The notes under the pieces: generated by a model
Seen by the model: only the letters and a program-made list of their open reading frames with translations
Databases searched by the model: none
Told to the model about the DNA's origin: nothing
Position numbers and translations under genes: made by a program
Shown: in pieces, positions 1-6,917 of the stretch
Layout of the letters: every line of letters starts with the position of its first letter
How positions within the stretch are numbered: the first letter of the stretch is position 1
From: DATNBT01 sp964579765
Lineage (GTDB): Bacteria > Acidobacteriota > Vicinamibacteria > Vicinamibacterales > CAVVIG01
Assembly: GCA_964579765.1 (NCBI GenBank)
Contig: CAZOIK010000211.1
Location: forward strand, 1-20,115
DNA: 20,115 nucleotides
Direction of reading: 5' to 3'

Positions 1-221
1 ACCGCCGACATCGCCAGGCCGACGGCGATGGTGGCCCAGAACAGCCACTGGCAGCCGCGCCACGTCTGCCGGCGGCGGACGATGACGACCGTGCCGGCCA
101 TCGGCGGGAGCAGCAGGGCGCACGCGCGGAACCAGCTGAGCAGCGCCGGATGCGTGCGCAGCTGCCAGCCGATGGCGACGTAGGCCGTTGAATAGAGGAT
201 GCCGCTGAGAAGCCAGCCCAT
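1..221 (-). CDS. N-terminal part of an integral membrane protein, cut by the window edge
   Basis: An ATG at 221 on the minus strand opens a frame that stays open to base 1, giving 73 residues starting MGWLLSGILYSTAYVAIGWQ. The segment has three hydrophobic stretches, roughly residues 3-20, 27-49 and 58-73, separated by short charged turns (RTH and RRRQTWRG), so it is the start of a multi-pass inner-membrane protein. Such N-termini occur in 7TM-type sensor kinases or diguanylate cyclases and in unrelated transporters; nothing here decides between them. The downstream part lies outside the window. It is the last gene of the minus-strand series, about 106 bp after the GlcG-like gene with a GC hairpin between, so it may be a separate transcription unit. 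No strong ribosome binding site was seen. Coding is supported by the sensible hydrophobic pattern; function is unknown. Confidence 0.6.
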   Translation of the reverse strand, partial: MGWLLSGILYSTAYVAIGWQLRTHPALLSWFRACALLLPPMAGTVVIVRRRQTWRGCQWLFWATIAVGLAMSA

Positions 222-251
222 CTGACGTTACACATTTCGGCCGATGAGCTG

Positions 252-273
252 GCCCGCTCCACAGGGAGCGGGC
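252..273. repeat. GC-rich perfect hairpin downstream of the GlcG-like gene
   Basis: A 9-bp perfect inverted repeat (GCCCGCTCC / GGAGCGGGC) has a 4-base ACAG loop. It lies between the end of the GlcG-like gene and the start of the membrane protein gene. No T-run follows on the minus strand, so it is at best an atypical terminator; it may be one of the GC palindromes found in several gaps of this window, although its loop lacks TGAA. Confidence 0.5.
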
Positions 274-327
274 GTCGAGAGCTATCGAGTGCGTTGAGAA
301 ATTGAAGACGTGCGCAAGGAGCGGACG

Positions 328-801
328 CTACTTCACGGAGTCAGCCCCGGCTTTGGCGGTCTGACCGTCCTGATCGCTGGTGCCACCCGAGGCGCCGATG
401 GCGCCGACGACTTTGCCGTCCATGACGAGAGGCAGCCCGCCTTCGACCGGCACGGCGCCCTCGAGCGCGAGCATGCGGAGGCCCGCCCCGCCGGCCGCGA
501 GCGCGTCCTGCAAGGCTTTGGTCGGCCGCTTGAACCGCGCGGCCGACCGCGCCTTGTCCTGCGCGATCTGGATGCTGGCGGCCTGCGTCCCGTCCATCTT
601 CTCGAAGTACACGAGGTCGCCGGAGATGTCCACGATCGCCACGGCCATCTTGAAGTTGTTCTTCCGCGCCTCGGCCACCGACGCGGCGGCGATCTTCTTC
701 GCGTTGTCGATGGTGATCGACGCGCCGTAGGGATTGGGCAGCTGCGCGAACGCGGGCACCGCGACGAGCGCGGCGAGGACGGTGAGTGTGAGTTTTCGCA
801 T
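328..801 (-). CDS. Secreted GlcG/HbpS-family (DUF336) heme-binding-type protein
   Basis: This 157-residue protein is the usual length for a single GlcG/HbpS domain plus export signal. Residues 1-19 form a signal peptide ending in AFA before Gln20, so the mature protein is periplasmic or secreted. The family signatures are clear: an AVAIVDISGDLVYFEKMDG strand-turn-strand near residues 53-71, an ALAAGG region followed by VEGGLPLV, and the C-terminal IGASGGTSDQDGQ..AKAG block. Relatives include HbpS, an extracellular heme-binding protein, and GlcG, encoded near glycolate oxidase genes; the biochemical role of secreted acidobacterial members is not established. The ATG at 801 has a GGAG ribosome binding site five bases upstream. 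It follows the 352-residue secreted protein gene by 47 bp holding a GC palindrome, and the two are plausibly co-transcribed. Family assignment is firm; heme binding is inferred. Confidence 0.87.
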   Translation of the reverse strand: MRKLTLTVLAALVAVPAFAQLPNPYGASITIDNAKKIAAASVAEARKNNFKMAVAIVDISGDLVYFEKMDGTQAASIQIAQDKARSAARFKRPTKALQDALAAGGAGLRMLALEGAVPVEGGLPLVMDGKVVGAIGASGGTSDQDGQTAKAGADSVK

Positions 802-813
802 CGTGTCTCCAAT

Positions 814-833
814 GGCGGCCCTGAACGGCCGCC
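814..833. repeat. GC palindrome with TGAA loop between two genes
   Basis: Arms GGCGGCC (814-820) and GGCCGCC (827-833) flank the loop CTGAAC. It fills much of the 47-bp gap between the 352-residue secreted protein gene and the GlcG-like gene, just upstream of the latter's ribosome binding site. Read on the plus strand it almost matches the minus-strand reading of the palindrome at 12325-12344 inside the FG-GAP lipoprotein gene, so the two appear to belong to one repeat family. Confidence 0.65.
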
Positions 834-848
834 CGACCTACGCCCGCT

Positions 849-1907
849 CTACTCCGTCGGCCGCGGCTGGTTGACGTTGTCCTGCGTGATCGCCTTGCGC
901 GGGCGCACGATGCCGCGTTTCAGATCGGCGGCCAGCGCGTCGTCTTCGACGCGCTCGGCGCTCAGCGCGTTCTTGACCGCGTAGTCGCCCTCGAGGCACT
1001 CGTACGGCAGCAGCTTGTATCCGGGCGGCGAGGTGAGCGGCAGCGAGATGGTGAACGGCTTCACGTACGTCTTCGGGTCGTTCATCGTCACTTCGTAGCG
1101 CAGTTCGTCCGGCGCGACGCGCGTGATGCGCTCGGTCATGACCATGTCGGCGCTGTGGCGCAGGCCGTTGCCGTTGAGGCCGATGCTCGTCTTGTCGGTC
1201 AGGTTCGTCGTCTCGACGACGAGCGTCGCGCCCTCCCAGTGCCCGCGCGAGTCGCCGAGCAGCTCGCGGATGTTCCTGCCGACGTGCGGCCGGCCGTCCG
1301 TGTAGATGACGCGCGTGTCGTGGACCATCTCGTAGCTGATGATCACCTCGCCCGGCGCCTGCATGATGCGGTTGCCGTTGCCGTAGACCACGGGCAGCAC
1401 CGAGCCGACGATGCCGCGCGTGATGCAGCGGTCGTACATCGTGAAGTCTTCGGGCGAGTTGAAGGGGCCGAAGCCGAACGTGCCGCGATCGCGCGTGGCG
1501 CGGCGCGACTCGGCCCACGGCGTCACGGCCGGCATCTTCCCGTCCGGCGGATCGACGATGAGCGACGTCTGGCGGTACGACTTGTTGAGCCACGCGTTGT
1601 CGTTGCGGAACGAGCCGATGGCGTCCTCGGCCTTCTTGCGGCGTTCGGCGTCCGCTTTCTCCTTCTCGGCGAACTCCGCGTCGGTCAGTTCGCCGCGGTC
1701 GCCGTACTTGTCCGGCCGCTGCATCGGGATGCCGATGGCGGCGTCGCTCGTCCAGACGCCGGAGATGTCCGGATCGCCCCACGACGTCTTTGGCGGCGCA
1801 TACGATTTCGCCGCCGCGGGCTTCGCCGGCGCTGGCTGCTGCGCGTGGAGGGACACGGCCCCGATCGCCACCACTGATGTAATGACAACCCGCAAGACAT
1901 GTTTCAT
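849..1907 (-). CDS. Secreted protein of unknown function, PDISGVW / YDRCITRG family
   Basis: This 352-residue protein has an N-terminal signal peptide (residues 1 to about 22, ending LHA before QQ), a short Pro/Ala/Lys linker and a soluble body. Recognisable family blocks in order are GDPDISGVWTSD near residue 45, a charged helix rich in Glu and Lys (about 74-96), TMYDRCITRG near 157, HDTRVIYTDGRPH near 198, DSRGHWEGATLVVETTNL near 222 and LLPYECLEGDYAVKN near 302. Proteins with this motif set are very common in Acidobacteriota and are usually annotated hypothetical; I know of no demonstrated function. The repeated aromatic and acidic turns suggest a beta-rich fold, which is inference. The ATG at 1907 has a GAGGA ribosome binding site seven bases upstream. 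The gene lies between the beta-lactamase-like gene (76-bp gap with a hairpin) and the GlcG-like gene (47-bp gap). Confidence 0.85.
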   Translation of the reverse strand: MKHVLRVVITSVVAIGAVSLHAQQPAPAKPAAAKSYAPPKTSWGDPDISGVWTSDAAIGIPMQRPDKYGDRGELTDAEFAEKEKADAERRKKAEDAIGSFRNDNAWLNKSYRQTSLIVDPPDGKMPAVTPWAESRRATRDRGTFGFGPFNSPEDFTMYDRCITRGIVGSVLPVVYGNGNRIMQAPGEVIISYEMVHDTRVIYTDGRPHVGRNIRELLGDSRGHWEGATLVVETTNLTDKTSIGLNGNGLRHSADMVMTERITRVAPDELRYEVTMNDPKTYVKPFTISLPLTSPPGYKLLPYECLEGDYAVKNALSAERVEDDALAADLKRGIVRPRKAITQDNVNQPRPTE

Positions 1908-1931
1908 GACGGGATCCTCTTTCTTTCACTG

Positions 1932-1955
1932 GCGGCGGGGCCCCACCCCCGCCGC
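1932..1955. repeat. GC-rich hairpin between the beta-lactamase-like gene and the next gene
   Basis: Arms GCGGCGGGG (1932-1940) and CCCCGCCGC (1947-1955) pair perfectly over 9 bp around a 6-base loop. It sits 29 bp below the hydrolase stop codon and about 25 bp before the next start. No T-run follows on the minus strand, so it could weaken read-through, shape the leader of the next gene, or be another member of the GC palindromes spread through this window. Confidence 0.5.
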
Positions 1956-1983
1956 GAACTCACGCTGAGCCGCTCGCTCCCGC

Positions 1984-3276
1984 CTACTCGATCATCGCCT
2001 GCTGCACGGCCTGCTGGAAATCGCGCTGCAGCGGGCCGGCGGCGCCCTGGCTCTGCATCATGATGATCGCGACCAGCTTCTCTTTCGGATCCATGTCCTG
2101 ATTGGTGCCGTAGGCGCCGGCCCAGCCGAACGTGCCGGGCGAGACGCGCAGATCCGCGGCGACGGGATCGAGCACGATCTGGACGCCGAGGCCAAAGCCC
2201 ATGCCGTGCGCCGGCCGGCCGAACTGGCCGTTCACCATGTCGCCCGTGTGGTTCGACGCCATCAGCTCCACGGTCTTCGGGCTGAGATAGCGCCGGCCGT
2301 TGAGCACGCCGCCGTTGACGAGCATCTGCGCGAACTGCAGATAGTCTTCCGCCGTGCTCATCAGACCGCCGGACGCGGAGAAGTACGTGCCGCTGATCAA
2401 CCGGTTCGCGTCGGGCGCGGCAACCAGGCCGTTCGGCGTGCGCTGGTAGATCGTCGCGAGCCGCGCCATCCGATCCGGCAGCGGCGCGAAGCCGGTGTCC
2501 TTCATGCCGAGCGGGTCGAAGACGTGCTGCTTGAGGAACCGATCGTACGGCTGGCCCGAGACGATCTCGACGATCCGCGCGAGGACGTCGAAGCCGTAGA
2601 GGCCGCTGTAGCGCCAGAACGTGCCCGGCTGGAAATCGAGCGGCACGGCCGCGAGCTTCGGAATGTAGTTCGCCAGCGTGTCGTTCGGCCCGCGCGGCGC
2701 GAGCTTCTCCTGTTCGGGGCCGCTGACGCCGCCGCTCATGAGCCCCGACGTATGCGTCAGCAGATCGAGCACGGTGATCTCGCGTGCCGCCGGGACGAGA
2801 TCGAACTCGGGTGGCGGACCGCCGCCACGGCCGACCGGAATCGGCATCGGCCCGCCGTTCTTCGCGACGGCGACCTTCAGGCGCTTGAACTCGGGAATGA
2901 AGGCCGACACGCGATCCGACAGGCGGATCTTCCCTTCTTCCATCATCATCATCACGGCGACGGCCGTGATCGGCTTCGACATCGACGCGAGCCGGAAGAT
3001 CGAGTCCTTCGCCATCGGCGTGTTCGACGCGACGTCGGCGAGCCCCTGCGCCTCGAAGTGCACGATCCTGCCGCGGCGCGCGACGAGCGTCACCGCGCCC
3101 GAGACGTCCTTCTGCTGGATGTGGCGCGCGACGGCCTCGTGAATGCGCGCGAGGCGCTCGGTCGAAAAGCCGACGTCTTCGGCCTTCGACACGCTCGGCA
3201 CGCCGGCCGACGCCGCCATCAGCGCAACTCCGGAAATCGAGGCTGCCGACACCACCGCGACGATTCGTCTGACCAT
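1984..3276 (-). CDS. Exported serine hydrolase of the beta-lactamase / class C PBP fold (PF00144 type)
   Basis: The protein has 430 residues when started at the ATG at 3276, which opens a good signal peptide (residues 1 to about 24). The frame stays open much further upstream, but that stretch lies antisense-frame over the SCO gene and is not coding. The catalytic SxxK motif is Ser98-Met-Ser-Lys101 in RLASMSKPITA. The YxN equivalent is Tyr223-Ser-Gly, and the KTG position is replaced by Trp385-Ala-Gly in FGWAGAYGT, as in EstB-like esterases. The block LDLLTHTSGL near 170-179 is also typical. This pattern favours an esterase or D-amino-acid peptidase-like hydrolase rather than a true beta-lactamase; substrate unknown. 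A Gly/Pro-rich insert (about 141-157) precedes the HTSGL block. No ribosome binding site is evident. The gene starts 50 bp after the SCO stop codon and may belong to the same transcript. Confidence 0.88.
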   Translation of the reverse strand: MVRRIVAVVSAASISGVALMAASAGVPSVSKAEDVGFSTERLARIHEAVARHIQQKDVSGAVTLVARRGRIVHFEAQGLADVASNTPMAKDSIFRLASMSKPITAVAVMMMMEEGKIRLSDRVSAFIPEFKRLKVAVAKNGGPMPIPVGRGGGPPPEFDLVPAAREITVLDLLTHTSGLMSGGVSGPEQEKLAPRGPNDTLANYIPKLAAVPLDFQPGTFWRYSGLYGFDVLARIVEIVSGQPYDRFLKQHVFDPLGMKDTGFAPLPDRMARLATIYQRTPNGLVAAPDANRLISGTYFSASGGLMSTAEDYLQFAQMLVNGGVLNGRRYLSPKTVELMASNHTGDMVNGQFGRPAHGMGFGLGVQIVLDPVAADLRVSPGTFGWAGAYGTNQDMDPKEKLVAIIMMQSQGAAGPLQRDFQQAVQQAMIE

Positions 3277-3304
3277 GCGGCGGATTTTACAGGAGGTCGA
3301 GGTC

Positions 3305-3322
3305 GGGGGGTGGGGGTGGGGG
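3305..3322. repeat. G-run simple-sequence tract in a short intergenic gap
   Basis: Three runs of 6, 5 and 5 guanines are separated by single thymines on the plus strand, all within the 50-bp gap between the SCO gene and the hydrolase gene. On the coding strand it is a cytosine-rich leader. Such tracts can slip in replication. Only three long runs are present, so a classical four-run G-quadruplex is not directly encoded. Confidence 0.6.
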
Positions 3323-3326
3323 TGCC

Positions 3327-4205
3327 CTACCGCCGAAGCTGGGCCTGGAGCAGATCGCCGAGCTGCTCGGGCGTGAACTGGGTGCCTTCGAGGTTCGCCG
3401 CCAGCCGGCCGTCGCGGCCGATGACGACGGTGTGCAGCGAGTGATCGAGAAAGCCCTCGTTGGCGAACGCGCTGACGCCGAACAGCGAGCAGACGCGCCG
3501 CACGTCGGCGAGCGGCCCGGTCAGGAACCGCCACACCGCCGGATCGGCGTCCCAGCGTCGCCCGTACTCGGCGAGCACCTCCGGCGTGTCGTGCGTCGGG
3601 TCGAACGTGACCGTCAGCAGCATCAGATCCCGTCCAAGCGCGGGACGAAGCCGTTTCTGGATCGCGCTGAAGTTGTTCGCCAGGCGGAGGCAGTAGTCGG
3701 GCAGGACGCAGCTCGTGTAGACGAAGTTCATCGCCACGACCTTGCCGCGAAACTGCGACAGCGTCGTCTTCCTGTGCGCCTGATCGATCAGGGCGAAGTC
3801 GGGGACCGCGTCGCCGACGTTCAGCGCGGGATGCCCGGAGGCCGCGGACGCAATCCGATCCAGCAGCCGCAGACGCGCGGCCGCCGTGGGGTCGCGGCCC
3901 TCGGTGTCGAACGGCATGACGTGGACGTGGTCGGCGCGCGACGCGTGCTCGCCGACGTGCAGCGTGAACTCCACCGTCAGGCCGGGCGCCACGCCGTCGA
4001 GCTCGCCCGCCTCGCCGACACTGAACGGCATCGTCATCGCCGGCATGAAGCCGGGAATCGGCTCGCACGAGGCGGTGAAGACCTTGCGATCGCGATCCAC
4101 TGTGACGACGACGCCGCGCACGTGGTAGTCGTGCGGCGCCGCCGTCGCCGCGGACGGCAGCAGCGCGAGCGCGCACGCCGCAACCGCGACGCGCAGACGG
4201 GTCAT
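3327..4205 (-). CDS. CusF-like / SCO1-SenC fusion, periplasmic copper-handling thioredoxin-fold protein
   Basis: This 292-residue protein has a signal peptide (residues 1-23, ending ATAA). Residues about 26-100 resemble the CusF-type copper-binding domain, with VRGVVVTVDRDRKVFT and the Met-rich MPAMTMPF block (54-61). Residues about 126-292 are an SCO1/SenC domain: VGDAVPDFAL, FRGKVVAMNFVYTSC, FDPTHDTPEVLAEY near 201, and the conserved histidine His255 in LDHSLHTVV. SCO1 proteins deliver copper to, or keep reduced, the CuA centre of cytochrome oxidase. The metal-binding cysteines here are Cys166 and Cys172, spaced C-x5-C rather than the usual C-x3-C. The ATG at 4205 overlaps the stop of the FG-GAP fusion gene by 4 bp (ATGA), implying translational coupling. 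A longer frame upstream overlaps that gene and lacks a signal peptide. Copper binding is inferred. Confidence 0.9.
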   Translation of the reverse strand: MTRLRVAVAACALALLPSAATAAPHDYHVRGVVVTVDRDRKVFTASCEPIPGFMPAMTMPFSVGEAGELDGVAPGLTVEFTLHVGEHASRADHVHVMPFDTEGRDPTAAARLRLLDRIASAASGHPALNVGDAVPDFALIDQAHRKTTLSQFRGKVVAMNFVYTSCVLPDYCLRLANNFSAIQKRLRPALGRDLMLLTVTFDPTHDTPEVLAEYGRRWDADPAVWRFLTGPLADVRRVCSLFGVSAFANEGFLDHSLHTVVIGRDGRLAANLEGTQFTPEQLGDLLQAQLRR

Positions 4206-6802
4206 CGCGGCCGCTCCGACGGGCGCGGTCCGCCCCCAAGCCGCGTGACCGGGCGCTCGAGCTTCACGTCGGCGGACGAAAACTCGGTGATCTCGAGCAC
4301 CTGGTTCTTCTCGACGTTCGTGAAATGCTGGCGCGTGTTGCTCGCCGGCCACCAGACGTCGAGGCTCACGACGCGCGCGTCGTTGCCGAGGCCGATGTGC
4401 TGCGCGAGCGGCGACGCGCCGAACGATCCGCCGCTGCCGACGGTCTTGTAGATCGACCGCGGCGGAGCGCCGGCGTTCTCGACGGTGACCGTGATCCGCG
4501 CGCCGATGCCCGGCCGGTTGCTCCTGACGCCGACCAGCTTCACGCCCAGCCAGTCGTTGCCGTGCCCCGGGTTCTCAAAGACGCGCATCGCATGCGAGTC
4601 GCCGGGCGTCGCGCCGCCGACGACGAAGATCAGATCCTCGTCGCCGTCGTTGTCGAGATCCGCGAACGCGACGCCGTGTCCCTTGTGCATTTCGCCGGTG
4701 CCCGACGAGGCGCTGACGTCGGTGAACGACTGGCCGCCCTTGTTGTGCAGCAGCACGGCGTGCAGCAGCGACGTGTATGCCGGACTGCCCGATCCGAGAT
4801 AGATGTCCGGATAGCCGTCGTTGTCGATGTCTCCGAACCCGGCGCCCATCGTCATGAACACTTTGTCGAGGCCGACCTGTTTCGTCACGTCCGCGAACGT
4901 GCCGTTGCCGAGGTTGCGGTACAGGCGCATCGGGGTCGCGTTGTGCGGCAGGTTCAGGTACGTCCGCACGACCTCGTCGATCGACACGAAGTAGTTCGCG
5001 GCGAACAGATCCGGCCACCCGTCGTTGTCGTAGTCGAAGAACCACGTCGCGAAGCTGCGATCGGCGCCCGCCACGCCGGCCGCCGCGGACACGTCGGTGA
5101 ACGTGTTGTCGTGGTTGTTGTGGAACAGCACGCTCGCGCCCGTGAGGTTCGAGATGTAGAGGTCCGGCCAGCCGTCGTTGTCGTAGTCGCCGGCCGTGAC
5201 GCCCTTGCCGACGACGTTGCGATCGACGCCGGCCGCGTGCGCGATGTCCACGAAGGTGCCGTCGCGCTTGTTGAGAAAGAGCTGCGCAGGGCCGTCCTCG
5301 TTGCCGACGAAGAGATCGAGGAAGCCGTCGTTGTTGACGTCGGTCCAGACCGCCGTCTGCGTGCTCGTCGGCTTGGCGAGCCCGGCGGCGGCGGTCACGT
5401 CGGTGAACGTGCCGTTGCAGTTGTTGCGCAGCAGCGACTTGCGCTGCGCCACCTCCCACCCGCCGCGCAGCACGAGGATGTCGGTGCAGCCGTCGTTGTT
5501 GTAGTCGGTCTGCACGATGTTGAGGCCGCCGAGCTGATCGCCGAGTCCGGCCTTCGCCGTGCGATCGGAGAACGTGCCGTCGCCGTTGTTGTGGAAGAAC
5601 TTCATCGGCGCGCACGCGTTGAAGCTCGACGTCACGACGTCGAGGCGCCCGTTGTTCTCCAGGTCATCCACGATGACGCCGCCCGACATCTGGAACGAGT
5701 TCAGGCCGGCGCGCGGCGCGACGTCCCCGAAGCGTCCGACGTCTTCGCTCGAGGCCAGCGCCGACGCGGGAACGAGGAATTTCGCCGGCACGCCCGACGG
5801 ATACTTCCCCGCCGCCATGTAGGCGAGGTTCAACAGCCAGCGCGCCTCGAGGTCGCCGGGCCGCCGCGCGAGGTACTGCGTGTAGTAATCGATCGCTTTC
5901 GTGACGTCGGCGGTCCTCGCGTACCCGCGCCCGGGCGCGAGCGGCAGCAGGCAGCGGTCGCCCGGTGCGCGGAAGACGTCGTTGTCGATCTGCGCTTTGT
6001 GGAAGTGCGCGATGCCGAGCGACTCGAGGATGTCCGGCGTCGCGGCCGCCGACGCCAGCGTCAGCGCCTGCTCGAACCGCGTGATGCCCGACGTCATCTC
6101 GCCGCGATACAGATCGAGCTGGCCGAGCGCGTATTGCGCCTGCGAGCGATCGGAGGCCGGTTCGGCCGCGCCCGTCCGCGCGCCGGCGGGCGCGAGAAAC
6201 TGTTCGAGCGCCTGGTGCATCGAGTCGTACGCCGTCGTGCGCACGCTGCAGATCGTCTTCGGATCGAGGTTCCAGTTCTCCGGCAGCGGAAAGCGGTCGA
6301 GGCTGGTCTCGGTCTCGGCGAGGCCGCCGACATCGAGCGCGTACTTCACCTCGCCGGTCGCGTCGAGCGCCGGGTAGCCGTTCGGGTTGGCGCGCGCGGC
6401 CGCCGCCGCGTCCGGCAGCGTCTCGAGGATCGCGAAGCCGAGCGGCGTCGGCACGATCGGGCTGACCTGCCCCGGCGGCAGACCGGCCAGCGCGTTCCGC
6501 AGTTCCTGGCGGAGCGACGACACGGAAATCCTGCCGACGAGCCCGCCCTGGCTGGCGGACGGATCGATCGACAGCGCCCGCGCGAGCAGCGCGAAGTTCT
6601 CGCCGTCTTTCAGCCGCTGCTCGATCTGCTGCGCCTGCTCCCTCGTGCTGACGACGATGATGCGGAGCGTGACCTCGTCAGCGGGGCGTGCGGCGGGGGT
6701 TTGCGACAGCAGGCGCCGCTCGCCCGCCACGGCAGCCACGGCAGCCACGGCAGCCGCGACCGCGCACACGAGCGCGCAGCGCCAGAAGCATCTCGTCGTC
6801 AT
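4202..6802 (-). CDS. Secreted degenerate-parvulin / TPR / FG-GAP-VCBS / ASPIC-UnbV (CRTAC1-like) protein
   Basis: The protein has 866 residues from the ATG at 6802, which begins an Ala/Val-rich signal peptide (1 to about 27); a TTG nine codons upstream (6829) is possible but less likely. Residues about 42-130 look like a PpiC-type parvulin domain (a REQAQ..RLKDGENFALLAR helix, then SQGGLVGR), but the two usual histidines are Ile48 and Ala124, so activity is doubtful. Residues about 200-340 hold TPR-like helices. From about 355 come seven FG-GAP/VCBS calcium-loop repeats, the first degenerate: ENNGRLD 382, DYNNDGCTD 433, DVNNDGFLD 488, DYDNDGWPD 539 and 590, DIDNDGYPD 658, DLDNDGDED 715. An ASPIC/UnbV domain follows (about 751-841). 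These are beta-propeller secreted proteins, usually for binding. It is coupled to the CusF-SCO gene by an ATGA overlap and lies just below the receptor 1 terminator. Confidence 0.9.
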   Translation of the reverse strand: MTTRCFWRCALVCAVAAAVAAVAAVAGERRLLSQTPAARPADEVTLRIIVVSTREQAQQIEQRLKDGENFALLARALSIDPSASQGGLVGRISVSSLRQELRNALAGLPPGQVSPIVPTPLGFAILETLPDAAAAARANPNGYPALDATGEVKYALDVGGLAETETSLDRFPLPENWNLDPKTICSVRTTAYDSMHQALEQFLAPAGARTGAAEPASDRSQAQYALGQLDLYRGEMTSGITRFEQALTLASAAATPDILESLGIAHFHKAQIDNDVFRAPGDRCLLPLAPGRGYARTADVTKAIDYYTQYLARRPGDLEARWLLNLAYMAAGKYPSGVPAKFLVPASALASSEDVGRFGDVAPRAGLNSFQMSGGVIVDDLENNGRLDVVTSSFNACAPMKFFHNNGDGTFSDRTAKAGLGDQLGGLNIVQTDYNNDGCTDILVLRGGWEVAQRKSLLRNNCNGTFTDVTAAAGLAKPTSTQTAVWTDVNNDGFLDLFVGNEDGPAQLFLNKRDGTFVDIAHAAGVDRNVVGKGVTAGDYDNDGWPDLYISNLTGASVLFHNNHDNTFTDVSAAAGVAGADRSFATWFFDYDNDGWPDLFAANYFVSIDEVVRTYLNLPHNATPMRLYRNLGNGTFADVTKQVGLDKVFMTMGAGFGDIDNDGYPDIYLGSGSPAYTSLLHAVLLHNKGGQSFTDVSASSGTGEMHKGHGVAFADLDNDGDEDLIFVVGGATPGDSHAMRVFENPGHGNDWLGVKLVGVRSNRPGIGARITVTVENAGAPPRSIYKTVGSGGSFGASPLAQHIGLGNDARVVSLDVWWPASNTRQHFTNVEKNQVLEITEFSSADVKLERPVTRLGGGPRPSERPR
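6731..6757. repeat. Three tandem 9-bp repeats within a signal-peptide coding region
   Basis: GGCAGCCAC occurs twice in tandem, followed by GGCAGCCGC. On the minus strand it encodes the hydrophobic Ala-Ala-Val core of the signal peptide of the FG-GAP fusion protein. In-frame 9-bp units could vary in number by slippage and change the length of the hydrophobic core. Confidence 0.7.
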
Positions 6803-6833
6803 GAGCGCTCTTGCGAATTCTACGGCCAAAACG

Positions 6834-6872
6834 AAAAAGGCCGGGACCGGGGTGTGTGCCCCGATCCCGGCC
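6834..6872 (-). terminator. Intrinsic terminator of TonB-dependent receptor 1
   Basis: Arms at 6839-6852 and 6859-6872 form a 14-bp GC-rich stem with a single mismatch and a TGTGTG loop (plus-strand reading). On the minus strand the stem is followed at once by TTTTT (6838-6834). It lies 46 bp below the receptor 1 stop codon and about 32 bp before the ATG of the FG-GAP fusion gene, so it probably separates, or sets the ratio of, the receptor and the downstream genes. Confidence 0.85.
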
Positions 6873-6917
6873 CGCCTTTCTCTTCGTGTGTTGAGAAGCC
6901 CTTCGTGCCCCTCGTGC

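Noticed and set aside
1984..3276. Reading the hydrolase as an antibiotic-resistance beta-lactamase
   Set aside because: The SxxK, YSG and WAG motif set is that of the broad esterase/peptidase-like group; no evidence supports drug hydrolysis.
3305..3322. G-quadruplex call
   Set aside because: Only three long guanine runs are present; a four-run intramolecular quadruplex would need two-tetrad or irregular folding.
3277..4239. Upstream extension of the hydrolase frame to 751 residues
   Set aside because: It overlaps the well-supported CusF-SCO gene in another frame and is Arg-rich nonsense; the signal peptide begins at 3276.
4575..6829. Regularly spaced repeats of similar DNA, first considered as a CRISPR-like or tandem array
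   Set aside because: They are the coding sequences for FG-GAP calcium-loop repeats, too diverged and too far apart for a CRISPR array.
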